A stretch of DNA of 64,000 nucleotides from Psychromonas sp. psych-6C06 (GCF_002835465.1 NZ_PIZM01000002.1:124001-188000); one strand, 5' to 3'. Shown: positions 8,791 to 20,253, numbered from the stretch's first letter. Numbers and translations are program-made. Notes: generated by a model from the letters alone, not told the origin.

Positions 8791-10215
8791 ATGACAGTTA
8801 AGACTCGTTTTGCCCCAAGCCCAACTGGGTTTTTACACGTAGGTGGTGCACGTACCGCACTTTACTCTTGGTTATACGCAAAAAACCAAGGTGGTGAATT
8901 TGTATTACGTATTGAAGATACTGATCTTGAGCGCTCAACTCAAGAAGCCGTTGATGCAATTCTAGAAGGCATGAGCTGGTTAGGTCTTGATTGGGACGAA
9001 GGCCCTTATTACCAAACAAAGCGTTTTGACCGTTACAATGAAATGGTTGAAAAACTATTAGCTGAAGATAAAGCCTATAAATGCTACGCGCCGAAAGAGC
9101 TTCTTGATGAGATTCGCGCAGAACAAGAGGCTAACAAAGAGATGGCACGCTACGATGCGAGCCACCCTAAAATTGTTGCTGTAAACGCAGCCGCAACAGA
9201 AGATACCCCTGCTGTTATCCGTTTCCGTAACCCAAAAGACGGTACTGTGGTATTTAAAGATGAGATCCGTGGTGATATCGAAATCGCTAACAGTCAGTTA
9301 GATGACTTAATTATCCGTCGTACTGATGGCGCACCTACTTACAACTTCTGTGTTGTAGTGGATGATTGGGATATGGGTATTACACACGTTGTCCGTGGTG
9401 AAGATCATATCAACAATACCCCTCGTCAAATCAATATCTATGAAGCATTAGGCGCACCTGTTCCAACATTTGCACACTGTGCAATGATTTTAGGCGATGA
9501 TGGCGCAAAACTTTCGAAACGTCATGGCGCTGTTTCTGTGATGCAATATCGTGATGAAGGCTACCTGCCCAATGCACTGAACAACTACTTAGTTCGCTTA
9601 GGTTGGTCACACGGAGACCAAGAGGTTTTCTCTGAGCAAGAGATGATTGACCTGTTTAGTTTAAGCAATGTCAGTAAATCAGCGTCTGCCTTTAACACAG
9701 ATAAACTACTTTGGTTAAACAACCACTATATCAAAACATCAGCTCCTGAATATGTTGCCGGTTACCTACAATGGCACATGGATGAGCAAAAAATTGATAT
9801 GACGACAGGGCCAGCGTTAACAGAAGTAATTTCGGCACTTTCGGAAAAAGTAAAAACGTTAGTTGAGTTGGCTGCTTCAAGCCGTTACTTCTATGAGGAA
9901 TATGAAGCCTTTGATGCTACTGCGGCTAAAAAACATTTACGTCCTGTTGCTAAAGATGCATTGGCTTTAGTTCAAACTAAGCTGGCAGCATGTGAAGATT
10001 GGACGGATGCAACACTGCAACAAATCATTCAAGATACTGCTGATGAATTAGAAGTAGGTATGGGCAAAGTGGGTATGCCACTGCGTGTTGCGATCACAGG
10101 TGCAGGTCAATCACCATCTCTTGATGTTACTTTACGTTTAATTGGTAAAGAGCGAAGCATTACGCGTATTTCGCGTGCGCTTGAATTTATTGCACAAAGA
10201 GAAGCAAACCAATAA
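8791..10215 (+). CDS. gltX: Glutamyl-tRNA synthetase
   Basis: Charges tRNA-Glu with glutamate in the cytosol. The 474-residue class I synthetase has the HIGH-type signature HVGG at residues 16-19 within [17 protein letters not shown]. The KMSKS-type loop is KLSKR at residues 240-244. The C-terminal anticodon-binding domain is complete and length is normal. The start has AAAGGAAC just upstream. It stands alone on the plus strand, followed by a repeat tract and a tRNA-Ala gene. Confidence 0.97.
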   Translation: MTVKTRFAPSPTGFLHVGGARTALYSWLYAKNQGGEFVLRIEDTDLERSTQEAVDAILEGMSWLGLDWDEGPYYQTKRFDRYNEMVEKLLAEDKAYKCYAPKELLDEIRAEQEANKEMARYDASHPKIVAVNAAATEDTPAVIRFRNPKDGTVVFKDEIRGDIEIANSQLDDLIIRRTDGAPTYNFCVVVDDWDMGITHVVRGEDHINNTPRQINIYEALGAPVPTFAHCAMILGDDGAKLSKRHGAVSVMQYRDEGYLPNALNNYLVRLGWSHGDQEVFSEQEMIDLFSLSNVSKSASAFNTDKLLWLNNHYIKTSAPEYVAGYLQWHMDEQKIDMTTGPALTEVISALSEKVKTLVELAASSRYFYEEYEAFDATAAKKHLRPVAKDALALVQTKLAACEDWTDATLQQIIQDTADELEVGMGKVGMPLRVAITGAGQSPSLDVTLRLIGKERSITRISRALEFIAQREANQ

Positions 10216-10400
10216 GACTGAAACCGGGAAGGTTGAAAGCTCGAAGGCTCGAAGGCGGGAAAGCAGGAGCATTTTTGCCTTCCAGCACTTTTCTACCTTC
10301 CAGCCTTAAAGCGATTTTTACCTTCTAGCCTTATTGTTATACCTTCAAGCGTTTTTTTACCTTCTAGCGCTTTTTGCTTTAAACCTTCAAGCCTTGTTGT
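10216..10400 (+). repeat. AAGGCTTGA-type repeats in both orientations after gltX
   Basis: A low-complexity tract in which GAAGG/AAAGC units run forward at 10228-10266 and their complements (CCTTCCAGC, CCTTCAAGC, CCTTCTAGC) run on to about 10392. The two halves can pair into long imperfect hairpins and may end the gltX transcript. A larger direct repeat with a period of about 63 bases is visible inside it (near 10321 and 10384). Same unit family as at 4965-5036 and 5906-5937. Confidence 0.65.
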
Positions 10401-10437
10401 TATACTTTTGACTGTTAACAAAACACCATTTCATTAT

Positions 10438-10513
10438 GGGGCTATAGCTCAGCTGGGAGAGCGCTTCGCTGGCAGCGAAGAGGTCTGCGGTTCGATCCCG
10501 CATAGCTCCACCA
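10438..10513 (+). tRNA. tRNA-Ala (anticodon GGC)
   Basis: A 76-base cloverleaf with encoded CCA. The acceptor stem GGGGCTA pairs with TAGCTCC, with one G-T pair. The anticodon loop CTGGCAG gives anticodon GGC, and the T arm contains GTTCGATC. A TATACT 32 bases upstream (10401-10406), with a weak TTTAAA 17 bases before it, is a possible promoter. Confidence 0.96.
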
Positions 10514-10753
10514 CCTTCTACACCTTTTATATTTAAATGTTTGGCGAATCAGTAAATACAAACAGCGAACACAAATCCCTTTTTTCCTATGACGATAATC
10601 AAAAGTAAATCATTAACTGTTCGCTATCATTGAACTTATTACTTAAACTGACAACTAACATCCAAAATTTACATAACTAACCCCTATACTGTGGCATGAC
10701 AGTATTACGAGCACGATTTGTTACAAATCTATTAAATTGTATAAGGCTTCTTC

Positions 10754-11908
10754 ATGAACACATTTTACAAGAACCACTCACTTAGTTTTATTGCATTGTT
10801 TTTATTCACCTTAACGGGATGTAATGAAAACACCACCACCAATGTAGCACCACCGCCACCTCACGTTATTATTGAAACAATCAAAGAAAGTAACATTCAA
10901 CCTGAAATCGCATTTATTGGTCGGACAGAAGCCACCGAAGATGTTTCCATTCGTGCTCAAGTCGAAGGAGTGTTATTAAAAAGACATTTTACTGGTGGAG
11001 ATGATGTCGAAAAAGGTGATTTATTGTTTGAACTTGATCCTGCGCCTTATCAAACAGCAGTTAATCAACAAAAAGCAGCGTTAAAACATGCACAATCAGC
11101 CTATGAAATTGCAAAGAATCGTTGGCAACGCGGGCAAAAGCTCAGTAAAACCGGCGCAATATCTGAATTAGATATTGATGAATTAACCAGTAGTATGAAT
11201 CAGACCGAATCTGACGTGGCAATTAATCAAGCAGCATTAGATACTGCATTATTAAATCTTTCTTACACCAAAATTATGGCCCCGATCTCAGGTCGAATTA
11301 GCCGTTCATTAGTGAGTACGGGTGATCTTATTACGGCCAATAACATCGAGTTAGCAACTTTAGTCCAATTAAACCCTATTTGGGTTAACTTTCAAATATC
11401 TGAAAAAACCTTAACCAAGTCTAGACAAGCAATTGAAGGTGGCAATAATGTTGATGCAGAGAGCTTGACTGTTACTATCAATTTGAGCGAGAAACATGAC
11501 TATGAACACACTGGTTACATTGACTTTATCGATAACCGTGTTGACCAGAGCACCGGGACATTAGCTATTCGAGCTAAATTTATTAATCCCGATGCTAAGT
11601 TACTTCCAGGGCAATATACTAACCTAACGGTGAAACTTCCTGATGATCAACGTTTACTCCTTATTTCTCAAGCTGCTGTTCAAGAGGAGCAACAGGGTCG
11701 CTTTGTATTAGTGGTTAATAATGAAAATAAAATAGAGAAGCGCATGGTAACACTAGGCGATCGACATGATGTACGCTGGGAGGTGCTAAAAGGATTAAAA
11801 GAGGGAGAAAAAATAGTCGTTGAAGGGTTACAAAAAGTACGTGTTGGTGTGGTGGTAGATGCAACCGAACAAACTGAAACACCTTTCAATAGTAACAGCA
11901 CTCAATAG
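10754..11908 (+). CDS. RND efflux membrane-fusion lipoprotein (AcrA/MexA family)
   Basis: Periplasmic adaptor that couples an RND pump to a TolC-type channel. The 384-residue protein has a lipoprotein signal with lipobox LTGC (Cys23). A biotinyl-lipoyl half (VSIRAQVEGVL) follows, then a helical hairpin around residues 95-160, the second lipoyl half (YTKIMAPISGRI) and beta-barrel domains. It is followed after 9 bases by its pump gene. No tolC-like gene is nearby. It probably exports toxic compounds, but the substrate cannot be read from sequence. Confidence 0.9.
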   Translation: MNTFYKNHSLSFIALFLFTLTGCNENTTTNVAPPPPHVIIETIKESNIQPEIAFIGRTEATEDVSIRAQVEGVLLKRHFTGGDDVEKGDLLFELDPAPYQTAVNQQKAALKHAQSAYEIAKNRWQRGQKLSKTGAISELDIDELTSSMNQTESDVAINQAALDTALLNLSYTKIMAPISGRISRSLVSTGDLITANNIELATLVQLNPIWVNFQISEKTLTKSRQAIEGGNNVDAESLTVTINLSEKHDYEHTGYIDFIDNRVDQSTGTLAIRAKFINPDAKLLPGQYTNLTVKLPDDQRLLLISQAAVQEEQQGRFVLVVNNENKIEKRMVTLGDRHDVRWEVLKGLKEGEKIVVEGLQKVRVGVVVDATEQTETPFNSNSTQ

Positions 11909-11917
11909 GTAATCACT

Positions 11918-14900
11918 ATGATCAGTCAATTTTTTATTCATCGACCGAAATTTGCGTTTGTTATCTCAATTATACTGACATTAGCAGGTACCTTATCTAT
12001 TCCAATCTTATCTGTGGCAGAATTTCCAGAAATTGCCCCTCCTCAGGTAAGCGTAACAACAAGTTACCGCGGTGCGAGCGCCGAAACCGTTAAGTCGACC
12101 GTAGCTCAAGCGATTGAATCATCAGTCAACGGGGTTGAAGATATGTTATATATGTCTTCAAGTAGTGCAAACGATGGCAGTTATTCCCTCAGTATCACCT
12201 TTGAAGTTGGTACTGATGCCGATATGGCACAGGTGAATGTGCAAAACCGTGTCACTAAAGTCATGGCAACACTGCCACCAGAAGTACAACAAGCAGGCGT
12301 TTCAGTTAAAAAGAAATCGCCTAACATGTTACTTGTAGTGAATCTTAACTCACCAAATGAAACCTTTGATTCTCTGTTTTTAAGTAACTACGCGAATATC
12401 AATATTAAAGACTCGCTTGCTCGCCAACCAGGGGTTTCTGAAGTTCAGATAATTGGTGCAATGGATTACGCCATGCGTATTTGGTTAGATCCCAACAAAA
12501 TGGCCGACTTAAACGTAACCAGCGAAGATGTCATTGCGGCGATTCGTGAACAAAATATTCAAGTGGCGGCTGGCCGAATTGGCGCATCACCTTCTTCTAA
12601 AGATCAGCGTTTTCAATACACATTACAAACCAAAGGTCGTTTCCAGACACCGGAAGAGTTTTCCGAAATTATGATTCGTGCCAACCCAGATGGTTCAAAG
12701 GTTTACTTAAATGCCGTGGCGCGTATAGAGCTTGGTTCAAGTAGTTATGACGCAGAGGGTAAGTTTAATCATAAACCTTCTGCGATCATCGCTGTATACC
12801 AATCACCGGGTGCCAATGCGCTTGAAGTTGCTGACGCTATCAAAGAAGACCTAAATCGCTTATCGAAAAACTTCCCATCGGATATTGAAAGTGTAGTGGC
12901 TTACGATACGACCGAATCCGTTAGTGCTTCGATTGCTGAAGTAATAGAAACACTATTGGTCGCAATCGCGTTAGTTATTTTTATTGTATATCTATTTTTG
13001 CAAGATGTTCGTTCAACCTTGATCCCCGCCATTGCTATCCCTGTTTCGTTAATCGGTACCTTTGCGTTCATGCTCGCGATAGGCATGAGCATTAATACGA
13101 TTTCATTGTTTGCTTTAGTGCTCGCAATCGGCATCGTGGTTGATGATGCTATCGTTGTTATCGAAAACGTCACACGATTAATGGAAGACGAAGGGCTTTC
13201 CCCCAAAGAAGCCACCGAAAAAGCGATGAAGGAGGTAACGGGTCCAATTATTGCGACAACGTTAGTTTTATTAGCCGTATTTGCACCCACTGCAGTTATG
13301 CCGGGTATTACCGGGCAAATGTATGCACAGTTCTCTATCACTATCTGTATATCGGTTCTTATTTCATCGGTCAATGCATTAACCTTAAGCCCTGCATTAG
13401 CAGCGACGGTATTACGTAAACCTAAAAAGCACAGCAAAGGCTTCCATTTTCTGTTTAATAAATACTTTGATAAATTAACCGACCGCTACAGTGCATTAGT
13501 AAGTTTACTCGTTAGGAGGTTATTGATTGTTGGTGTTGGTTTTGCCGTGTTAATGGGTGCGCTCCTAATACTTGCCAATAATACGCCCTCTGGTTTTATT
13601 CCACTTGAAGATAAAAAGTCTTTCATGGTTGATATTCAGCTACCTGATGGCGCCTCTTTAAATAGAACCGAAAAGGTGATGGATGAACTAGTGACCATTA
13701 CTGCTGATGAACCCGGTGTTGCCGATGTAATACATGTCAGTGGCTACAGCATTATGACAGGTTCAGTTGCCTCAAATGGGGGCTTATTAATTGTGACGCT
13801 AGATAATTGGGATGAGCGAAGCGAAAAAAATATGCATCAAAACGCAATTATTGCACGCTTACAGGCTAAGTATAATGCCCTACCAAGCGCTAAAGTAATG
13901 GCTTTTGCGTTGCCTTCTATTCCCGGTTTAGGCTCGACGAGTGGTTTATCATTTGTACTGCAAGATACGCAAGGACGAAGTCCAGAGCAGTTATCACAGG
14001 TGATGGGATCATTTATTTTAACCCTTAATAGTTTGCCCGAGGTTGCTTTTTCATTCAGTAATTTCCGCTCAAATGTACCACAGATGTTTGTCGATATTAA
14101 TCGTAAAAAAGCCAAAGATTTAGGCATCGAACTATCGGTTATTTTTAACACTCTACAAACACAATTAGGTGGCTATTATGTGAATGACTTTAACCGTTTT
14201 GGTAAGGTATTCAATGTGATGGTTCAGGCTGATAATCAGTATAGGGATAGCGAAAAAGATATTAATCGCTTTTATGTGCGTACCAAAAACAACGAAATGG
14301 TTCCACTCAGTACCTTGGTTGAGGTCAGCCCAATGCTTGGCCCTGAATCGGTAAAACAATACAACTTGTTTAGTTCGACCGACATTAATATATTCCCGGC
14401 CCCGGGATACAGTACCGGTGAAGCAATTGCAGCTGTTGAGCGAGCGGTTAATACCTTGCCTTCTGGTTATAGCTATGAATGGACAGGGCAAACCTTTCAA
14501 GAGTTAAAAGCAGGTAATTTAGCGCCCTTTATTTTTGCTCTGGCCTTCCTATTTACTTACTTGTTCTTAGTTGCGCAGTATGAAAGTTGGACGATTCCAG
14601 TTGCCGTAATGCTTGCTGTGCCGTTAGCTATTTTGGGTGCATTCGTTTATCTTAAAATAATGGGCGTTGAGCTTAATTTATATGCACAAATAGGGTTAGT
14701 TTTATTAATTGGCCTTGCTAGTAAGAGTGCGATACTCATTGTTGAATTTGCCAAAGAGCTTCGTGAAGGCGGGAAGTCGACCATTGAGGCGGCCATTGAA
14801 GCCGGTCGTTTACGCTTCAGAGCAGTATTAATGACAGGTTTGTCCTTTGTGTTAGGTGTTATTCCGTTAGTGCTAGCAACAGGTGCCGGTGCAGAAAGCC

Positions 14901-15058
14901 GCAAATCATTAGGTTATGCAGTATTGGGGGGAATGGTTGCCTCGGTCATACTAGCAACGGTCCTCGTGCCTATCTTCTATGCAATAATGCAAAAGATGCG
15001 TGAAGCGGCAAAAGCACCTAACGATAAACCCGTGTTATTGGATGAGGATGATAAATAA
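11918..15058 (+). CDS. RND multidrug efflux pump, AcrB/MexB (HAE1) family
   Basis: Inner-membrane proton-driven pump forming a tripartite exporter with the preceding adaptor. It is 1046 residues, the usual length, with about 12 membrane segments and two large periplasmic loops. The proton-relay aspartates are present in [14 protein letters not shown], and the matching lysine is in [16 protein letters not shown]. The protein starts [13 protein letters not shown], a standard HAE1 beginning. A strong terminator follows within 30 bases, so this is a two-gene operon. Confidence 0.94.
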   Translation: MISQFFIHRPKFAFVISIILTLAGTLSIPILSVAEFPEIAPPQVSVTTSYRGASAETVKSTVAQAIESSVNGVEDMLYMSSSSANDGSYSLSITFEVGTDADMAQVNVQNRVTKVMATLPPEVQQAGVSVKKKSPNMLLVVNLNSPNETFDSLFLSNYANINIKDSLARQPGVSEVQIIGAMDYAMRIWLDPNKMADLNVTSEDVIAAIREQNIQVAAGRIGASPSSKDQRFQYTLQTKGRFQTPEEFSEIMIRANPDGSKVYLNAVARIELGSSSYDAEGKFNHKPSAIIAVYQSPGANALEVADAIKEDLNRLSKNFPSDIESVVAYDTTESVSASIAEVIETLLVAIALVIFIVYLFLQDVRSTLIPAIAIPVSLIGTFAFMLAIGMSINTISLFALVLAIGIVVDDAIVVIENVTRLMEDEGLSPKEATEKAMKEVTGPIIATTLVLLAVFAPTAVMPGITGQMYAQFSITICISVLISSVNALTLSPALAATVLRKPKKHSKGFHFLFNKYFDKLTDRYSALVSLLVRRLLIVGVGFAVLMGALLILANNTPSGFIPLEDKKSFMVDIQLPDGASLNRTEKVMDELVTITADEPGVADVIHVSGYSIMTGSVASNGGLLIVTLDNWDERSEKNMHQNAIIARLQAKYNALPSAKVMAFALPSIPGLGSTSGLSFVLQDTQGRSPEQLSQVMGSFILTLNSLPEVAFSFSNFRSNVPQMFVDINRKKAKDLGIELSVIFNTLQTQLGGYYVNDFNRFGKVFNVMVQADNQYRDSEKDINRFYVRTKNNEMVPLSTLVEVSPMLGPESVKQYNLFSSTDINIFPAPGYSTGEAIAAVERAVNTLPSGYSYEWTGQTFQELKAGNLAPFIFALAFLFTYLFLVAQYESWTIPVAVMLAVPLAILGAFVYLKIMGVELNLYAQIGLVLLIGLASKSAILIVEFAKELREGGKSTIEAAIEAGRLRFRAVLMTGLSFVLGVIPLVLATGAGAESRKSLGYAVLGGMVASVILATVLVPIFYAIMQKMREAAKAPNDKPVLLDEDDK

Positions 15059-15081
15059 TAGAAGCTGGAAAGCTAAAAGCT

Positions 15082-15120
15082 AAAAATCCCCAACTCAGTC
15101 GCTGAGTTGGGGATTTTTTT
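15082..15120 (+). terminator. Rho-independent terminator after the efflux operon
   Basis: ATCCCCAACTCAG and CTGAGTTGGGGAT form a perfect stem with a TCG loop, followed by seven Ts. It begins about 25 bases after the pump stop codon. Confidence 0.93.
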
Positions 15121-15142
15121 ATATGGGTATCGAAACTATATC

Positions 15143-15405
15143 AATGAAATTCGCAATAACAGATTATTAGTAGATGATTTAACGCCGAAATTAGCGCAAG
15201 TAGCGGTATTGTATCGCTTTGCTTATCCAGAGCTGAGGTTAACTATCTTGCGGGTTAAAATAATAGATAACTGAGCGGTATTCAGTCGCGCGCCTTGTTC
15301 TCTATTATTTTTCCTCCATAAGTAATGACCACAATATTACGCAAAATGCTATAACAACAGGGTAGGATGCATTTTAACAAGTAAGACAGTTCGCCCTTTC
15401 ATTAT
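15143..15405 (+). repeat. Unnamed ~250-base intergenic element, copy A
   Basis: Bases 15153-15241 align without gaps to 63644-63732 with 64 of 89 identities (about 72%). A second conserved block (TTTTAACAAGTAAGACAGTT, from 15372) matches CTTTAACCAGTAAAACAGTT (from 63860) at nearly the same distance, 220 versus 217 bases. The middle is more diverged. A 15-base inverted repeat with one mismatch lies at 15257-15311. This region also accounts for most of the 377-base gap between the pump and the next gene. See copy B at 63634-63917. Confidence 0.6.
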
Positions 15406-15435
15406 TTTGCTATGAATAGAGGTGTTGTGCCTAAA

Positions 15436-16569
15436 TTAAAAAGCGGGATAACTCTTCTGTTTAAAGTAAGCTTCAACTGACAGCAGTTCATCGTCGAATT
15501 GTTCATCACGTTTAATTGAAATGCTGGCATCTTTCATAATTAAACTTAAACCACTGACACGATCTGTTAACTCATCATCAACTAACTCTGCTAGTGTGAA
15601 ATATAACTTAACCGCATTTTCTTGCGTTAATTCAGGGTTCACGATCTGAATATCAATTAATCTACAAGCTGGATATGGTAATTCAATATCCATCAACTGC
15701 AAAATATTTCCACCTGATAAATCCGCATCAACATTATCTGTACGAATTAACCCATCTTGGTTTATCCATGAAGTAAGCGTACTCTGCAACGTACAATCAT
15801 ATAATTCAACGTAAGAGGTATTACATATTTTTAAAGTGCCTTGGCAATAAGAGAGGTAATCAACGCTACGATTTTCAGGTGCACTCAAACGTTTCACATA
15901 GTGATAAAACTTTTGCATCGCTTGATAATTGGTCACATTAATTTTGGTAACCTTAATTGCAGGATGTTCTGATAACAAACGTTTAATTGCAGTTGATGCT
16001 TGTTCATATAAGGCTCCTGTATTTGCAGGAAAAGCAAAATCGGCTTGAATCGCTTCATAACCTTCACTAACTCGATAATAACCAACCTCTTGTTGATAAC
16101 TTATTTCCATTAATGTTTGTCCAGCAATCGGAGTACCTTGTTGCTCAATATCAACATTTAACTCACCAAGTAACACAGACAGCTGATCGCTTTCATTAAC
16201 ATGAGACAGGGTGATAATCGACTCGACACCTGATTTTTCTTCATTAAATAGTACCATTGGATCCAAGCCATCTTCATCGATATGAATCGCAACGCGCTCT
16301 TCAATATTTTGTTTTTTACGACGTTCCTGTCTACCTAACGGCTCAGCTACTTTATAAAAATCAAATTCAGTACTGTTTTTATGTTTAAAGTGGTTAGCGA
16401 CTGCGTAAAGTAGCGCACACAAAAGTAACCATCCAAGATATACAAAAATAGAAATAGCCAACAAAAAGCTTATTTGAATAAAAAATAACGCGATAACACC
16501 TATACTACTGAGTGCAATAAATAGGGCGCTTAAGTGCTCGCTAATTTTCTCTAAGTTTATTGTTTTCAT
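15436..16569 (-). CDS. Membrane-anchored protein of unknown function
   Basis: I do not recognise this 377-residue protein. It has a hydrophobic N-terminus with two adjoining membrane segments (about residues 12-32 and 34-58). A basic stretch (GRQERRKK, about residues 78-86) follows, then about 290 soluble, acidic residues, so the bulk probably faces the cytoplasm. No catalytic motif or repeat stands out. The start follows a 5' leader of about 85 bases after the DUF2164 gene, so the two may be co-transcribed. Confidence 0.65.
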   Translation of the reverse strand: MKTINLEKISEHLSALFIALSSIGVIALFFIQISFLLAISIFVYLGWLLLCALLYAVANHFKHKNSTEFDFYKVAEPLGRQERRKKQNIEERVAIHIDEDGLDPMVLFNEEKSGVESIITLSHVNESDQLSVLLGELNVDIEQQGTPIAGQTLMEISYQQEVGYYRVSEGYEAIQADFAFPANTGALYEQASTAIKRLLSEHPAIKVTKINVTNYQAMQKFYHYVKRLSAPENRSVDYLSYCQGTLKICNTSYVELYDCTLQSTLTSWINQDGLIRTDNVDADLSGGNILQLMDIELPYPACRLIDIQIVNPELTQENAVKLYFTLAELVDDELTDRVSGLSLIMKDASISIKRDEQFDDELLSVEAYFKQKSYPAF

Positions 16570-16655
16570 TATAAAATTCAGTCTATTGGATTAGAAACAG
16601 AGTATGTTACTAGGGAATTCATTTTTTCCTACTATTTATCGCCTTATTGCCCTAT

Positions 16656-16907
16656 TTAATCAAACTCGGTCACCTTTTCTAACTCATAAAAGGATTCTGT
16701 GATGGTATCTAACTTTTCATCGAGTAAACGTCGCGCATCATTCAAACCTTGGTTGTAATAAACACCCCCGACTTTTTCACTGAAAAAATCTAATAAAAAT
16801 TCCGCATCAAAATCACCAATCTCTTGATCCAGCTCTTTGTCGAAATAGCGTTGAATCTCAGTGACTAATCTTATTTTTTGATCCGCTGAAAATTGAATGT
16901 TTGCCAT
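16656..16907 (-). CDS. DUF2164 family protein
   Basis: A small acidic protein of 83 residues matching the DUF2164 pattern, with the IGDFDAEFLLDFFSEKVG core followed by VYYNQGLNDARR. The family has no assigned function. It is 29 bases downstream of mrp in the same direction, so co-transcription is likely. Confidence 0.8.
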   Translation of the reverse strand: MANIQFSADQKIRLVTEIQRYFDKELDQEIGDFDAEFLLDFFSEKVGGVYYNQGLNDARRLLDEKLDTITESFYELEKVTEFD

Positions 16908-16936
16908 GTTTGCTCCGTTATAAATGATGATTGAGT

Positions 16937-18022
16937 CTATTTTAATTCGGTAATATTGATTTGCTGACTTGCTGGTTGTAAATCTTTATATAAATTAATG
17001 GCAAGTGTTTCAGCTAACGCAAGGTAGGGTTCGACTAACGTATTTTGTTCGCATTTGCTGACCGTTGGCACCCCTTGATCGCTATCTTGTCGATAATTGA
17101 TATGCAACGGGAGTTTACCTAAAAATGGCAGTGAGAATTGCGCAGCTAATTGTTCGCCTCCACCAGTGCCAAATATTGCTTCACTGTGCCCACAAGCTGA
17201 GCAGGTAAAAAGACTCATATTTTCAATAATACCGGATATGTGGGTATCCACTTTATTGAACATGGTTACCCCTTTTTTAGCATCAATCAGCGCAACATCT
17301 TGAGGTGTTGTCACAATCACGGCACTACTTATCGGTACATGTTGCGACATAGTTAATTGAATATCCCCCGTCCCTGGAGGCATATCGACAACTAAGTAAT
17401 CAAGCGCTGGCCATGCTGTTTCATTTAACACTTGTTGTAACGCTTTACTGGCCATTGGGCCACGCCAAATCATCGCATCAGCTTCTGCCACTAAAAAACC
17501 AATACTATTACAAACAATACCGTGCGCTTCTATCGGCAACATTAGCTTACCATCAGCAGTGCTTGGTTGCGCATCTTTAACACCTAATAACGTGGGCAAT
17601 GAAGGCCCATAAATATCGGCATCTAACATGCCTACTTTGGCGCCATTTTTAGATAACGCTAACGCTAAATTAACACTCACCGTTGATTTTCCGACGCCTC
17701 CCTTCCCCGATGCCACAACAATAATATTTTTTATGTTAGCTAATGCTGTTTTACTGCCTGCGCTTTGTAGGGCAACAATATCGTAATTAATAACCCAGTT
17801 TAAAGGTTGTGCTAAAAGCGCCGTTATTTTGTCGCTATTTTTTTGTTGTAGTTGCGCTAACCAGCTAGGCGCATAAAAAGGCAGATTAACGGTCAGTGTT
17901 ACTGACTTTTCATCAAAGCTTATACGTTTATCTTGCTGCAATTTTTTAAGTAATGCGTCATTATCAGCATCACTTAGCTGCGCGATAATTTTGTCAACGG
18001 TACTGGTTTTTTTAAATAACAT
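16937..18022 (-). CDS. apbC: Iron-sulfur cluster carrier ATPase Mrp/ApbC
   Basis: Cytosolic P-loop ATPase that binds and transfers 4Fe-4S clusters to apoproteins. The 361-residue protein has an N-terminal DUF59-like part (about residues 10-85). The deviant Walker A is SGKGGVGKST at residues 105-114, and the cluster-binding CSAC is near residue 270. Length fits the family. It is divergent from metG with 151 bases between the starts, an arrangement conserved in gammaproteobacteria. Confidence 0.93.
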   Translation of the reverse strand: MLFKKTSTVDKIIAQLSDADNDALLKKLQQDKRISFDEKSVTLTVNLPFYAPSWLAQLQQKNSDKITALLAQPLNWVINYDIVALQSAGSKTALANIKNIIVVASGKGGVGKSTVSVNLALALSKNGAKVGMLDADIYGPSLPTLLGVKDAQPSTADGKLMLPIEAHGIVCNSIGFLVAEADAMIWRGPMASKALQQVLNETAWPALDYLVVDMPPGTGDIQLTMSQHVPISSAVIVTTPQDVALIDAKKGVTMFNKVDTHISGIIENMSLFTCSACGHSEAIFGTGGGEQLAAQFSLPFLGKLPLHINYRQDSDQGVPTVSKCEQNTLVEPYLALAETLAINLYKDLQPASQQINITELK

Positions 18023-18173
18023 AACAATCCTGTTGATGGGAGGGAGCAGGATATCAGTTTAACAAATACCTGCGCTATTTCATCCTCAATTTAGGAGTGG
18101 GCTTTATGGGTTGAATTGGGTAGAATTATCCCCTTAAAAAATAGTCCACAGCTAAAATAGGAATAACCATAAA

Positions 18174-20234
18174 ATGGCTAATCAAGATCGTAATATCCTT
18201 GTTACTTGCGCCCTCCCCTATGCAAATGGCCCCATCCATTTAGGGCATATGCTTGAGCATGTACAAGCAGACATTTGGGTTCGCTTCCAACGTTTACGTG
18301 GTAATAATATCCACTTTGTTTGTGCCGATGATGCGCACGGCACAGCGATAATGCTTAAAGCACAAGAGATGGGGATCACCCCAGAGCAACTCATTGCAGA
18401 TGTGCAAGCTTCACACGAAAAAGATTTTTCTGGTTTTAACATTAGTTTTGATAACTACCACTCTACACACTCCGAAGAAAACAAAGCGTTATCATCACAG
18501 ATATACCTCAGCTTGCGTGATAATGATTACATCACCAAAAAAGTGGTTTCACGTTTATACGATCCTGAAAAAGAGATGTTTTTAGCCGATCGTTTTGTAA
18601 AAGGCACTTGCCCGAAATGTAAGGCAGAAGACCAATACGGCGACAACTGCGATGTGTGTGGCGCGACCTATAGCCCGATTGAGATGCTTAACCCTAAATC
18701 TGTTGTTTCTGAAGCAACACCTGTCATGAAAGATACTGAAAACTTCTTTTTTGACCTGCCACAGTTCGAAGATATGTTAAAAATTTGGACCAAATCAGGC
18801 GCGCTACAAAGCGAAGTGGCAAATAAGCTAGCTGAATGGTTTGAAAGTGGATTAAAAGGTTGGGATATCACTCGTGACGCCCCTTATTTTGGTTTTGAAA
18901 TTCCAGATGCACCAGGTAAGTTCTTTTATGTTTGGATGGATGCCCCGATTGGCTACATGGGCAGCTTTAAAAACCTGTGTGATCGCACAGAGGGCTTAAA
19001 TTTTGATGATTACTGGAAAACTGACAGCACCGCTGAGTTACACCATTTCATCGGTAAAGACATTATCAACTTCCACGGTCTATTTTGGCCTGCAATGCTT
19101 GAAGGTGCAGGTTTCCGTAAACCAACAGGCGTTCATGTTCACGGTTACGTTAATGTAAACGGCGAAAAAATGTCTAAATCTAAAGGGACTTTCATTAAAG
19201 CGAGCACTTACTTAGAAAATTTAGACCCGGAATGTTTACGTTATTACTATGCAGCAAAGCTCACTTCACGCGTTGCTGATTTAGACTTAAACCTTGAAGA
19301 CTTCTCACAACGCGTAAATACCGATGTTGTGAATAAGTTAGTTAATCTTGCTTCACGCACAGCGGGTTTTATTGCTAAAAAATATGATGGTCAGTTATCA
19401 CAAGCAGTTGCTGAGCCTGCGCTTTATCAACAGTTTATTGATGCAAGTGATTCGATTGCCGAGCAATTTGAGAATCGTGAATTTGCGCGTGCTATTCGTG
19501 AAATCATGGCACTGGCTGATCTGGCGAATAAATATATCGATGAGCAAGCACCCTGGGCATTAGCGAAGGAGGAAGGTAAAGAGTTAGAAGTTCAAGCTAT
19601 CTGCTCAATGGGTATCAACCTATTCCGTGTATTGATGACTTACCTTAAACCTATTATGCCAAAACTGGCTGAGCGTAGTGAAGCATTCTTAAATGAAACA
19701 CTCTGCTGGGAGAGCATTAAAACACCTCTTGAAGGTCATCAGATCAACAAATTCAAAGCATTATTCCAACGCATCGATGTTAAACAGGTCGAAGCGATGG
19801 TTGAAAGCTCTAAAGATAGCATTGAAGCAGACAAAGCAGCTAAAGCGGCCGTTGCAGCTGCGGAGCTTGAAGCTTCTAAATCAGAGCTAGATAAAGAGCC
19901 ACTCGCACCAGAAATTGATTTTGATACGTTTGCAAAAACAGATTTACGTGTTGCCTTAATCGCAAAAGCGGAGCATGTGCCAAAGGCGAATAAACTACTT
20001 AAGTTAACCCTTGATTTAGGTGGTGAAACGCGCACGGTGTTTGCAGGAATTAAGTCAGCTTATACACCTGAAGAGTTACAAGGTAAATTGACCGTGATGG
20101 TAGCAAACCTTGCACCACGCCAAATGAAGTTTGGCTTATCAGAGGGCATGGTATTAGCGGCGGGTCCTGGTGGCAAAGAGATCCATATCTTAAACCCTGA
20201 CGATGGTGCAAAACCTGGTCAGCGAATCATGTAA
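18174..20234 (+). CDS. metG: Methionyl-tRNA synthetase
   Basis: Charges tRNA-Met. The 686-residue enzyme has the HIGH motif as HLGH (residues 22-25) and KMSKS at 332-336. A zinc knuckle is formed by Cys146, Cys149, Cys159 and Cys162. The C-terminal EMAP/Trbp111 tRNA-binding domain begins at about residue 580 ([14 protein letters not shown]) after an alanine/lysine-rich linker. It is full length with dimerisation domain, as in E. coli. A strong terminator follows. Confidence 0.97.
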   Translation: MANQDRNILVTCALPYANGPIHLGHMLEHVQADIWVRFQRLRGNNIHFVCADDAHGTAIMLKAQEMGITPEQLIADVQASHEKDFSGFNISFDNYHSTHSEENKALSSQIYLSLRDNDYITKKVVSRLYDPEKEMFLADRFVKGTCPKCKAEDQYGDNCDVCGATYSPIEMLNPKSVVSEATPVMKDTENFFFDLPQFEDMLKIWTKSGALQSEVANKLAEWFESGLKGWDITRDAPYFGFEIPDAPGKFFYVWMDAPIGYMGSFKNLCDRTEGLNFDDYWKTDSTAELHHFIGKDIINFHGLFWPAMLEGAGFRKPTGVHVHGYVNVNGEKMSKSKGTFIKASTYLENLDPECLRYYYAAKLTSRVADLDLNLEDFSQRVNTDVVNKLVNLASRTAGFIAKKYDGQLSQAVAEPALYQQFIDASDSIAEQFENREFARAIREIMALADLANKYIDEQAPWALAKEEGKELEVQAICSMGINLFRVLMTYLKPIMPKLAERSEAFLNETLCWESIKTPLEGHQINKFKALFQRIDVKQVEAMVESSKDSIEADKAAKAAVAAAELEASKSELDKEPLAPEIDFDTFAKTDLRVALIAKAEHVPKANKLLKLTLDLGGETRTVFAGIKSAYTPEELQGKLTVMVANLAPRQMKFGLSEGMVLAAGPGGKEIHILNPDDGAKPGQRIM

Positions 20235-20253
20235 AACAACGCCATAGTCATAG

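Noticed and set aside
12901-13437. A 178-codon frame opposite the RND pump gene, and similar long antisense frames at 30457-30975 and 34548-34853
   Set aside because: They lie opposite strongly supported membrane-protein genes. Hydrophobic codons read in reverse give long open frames by composition alone.
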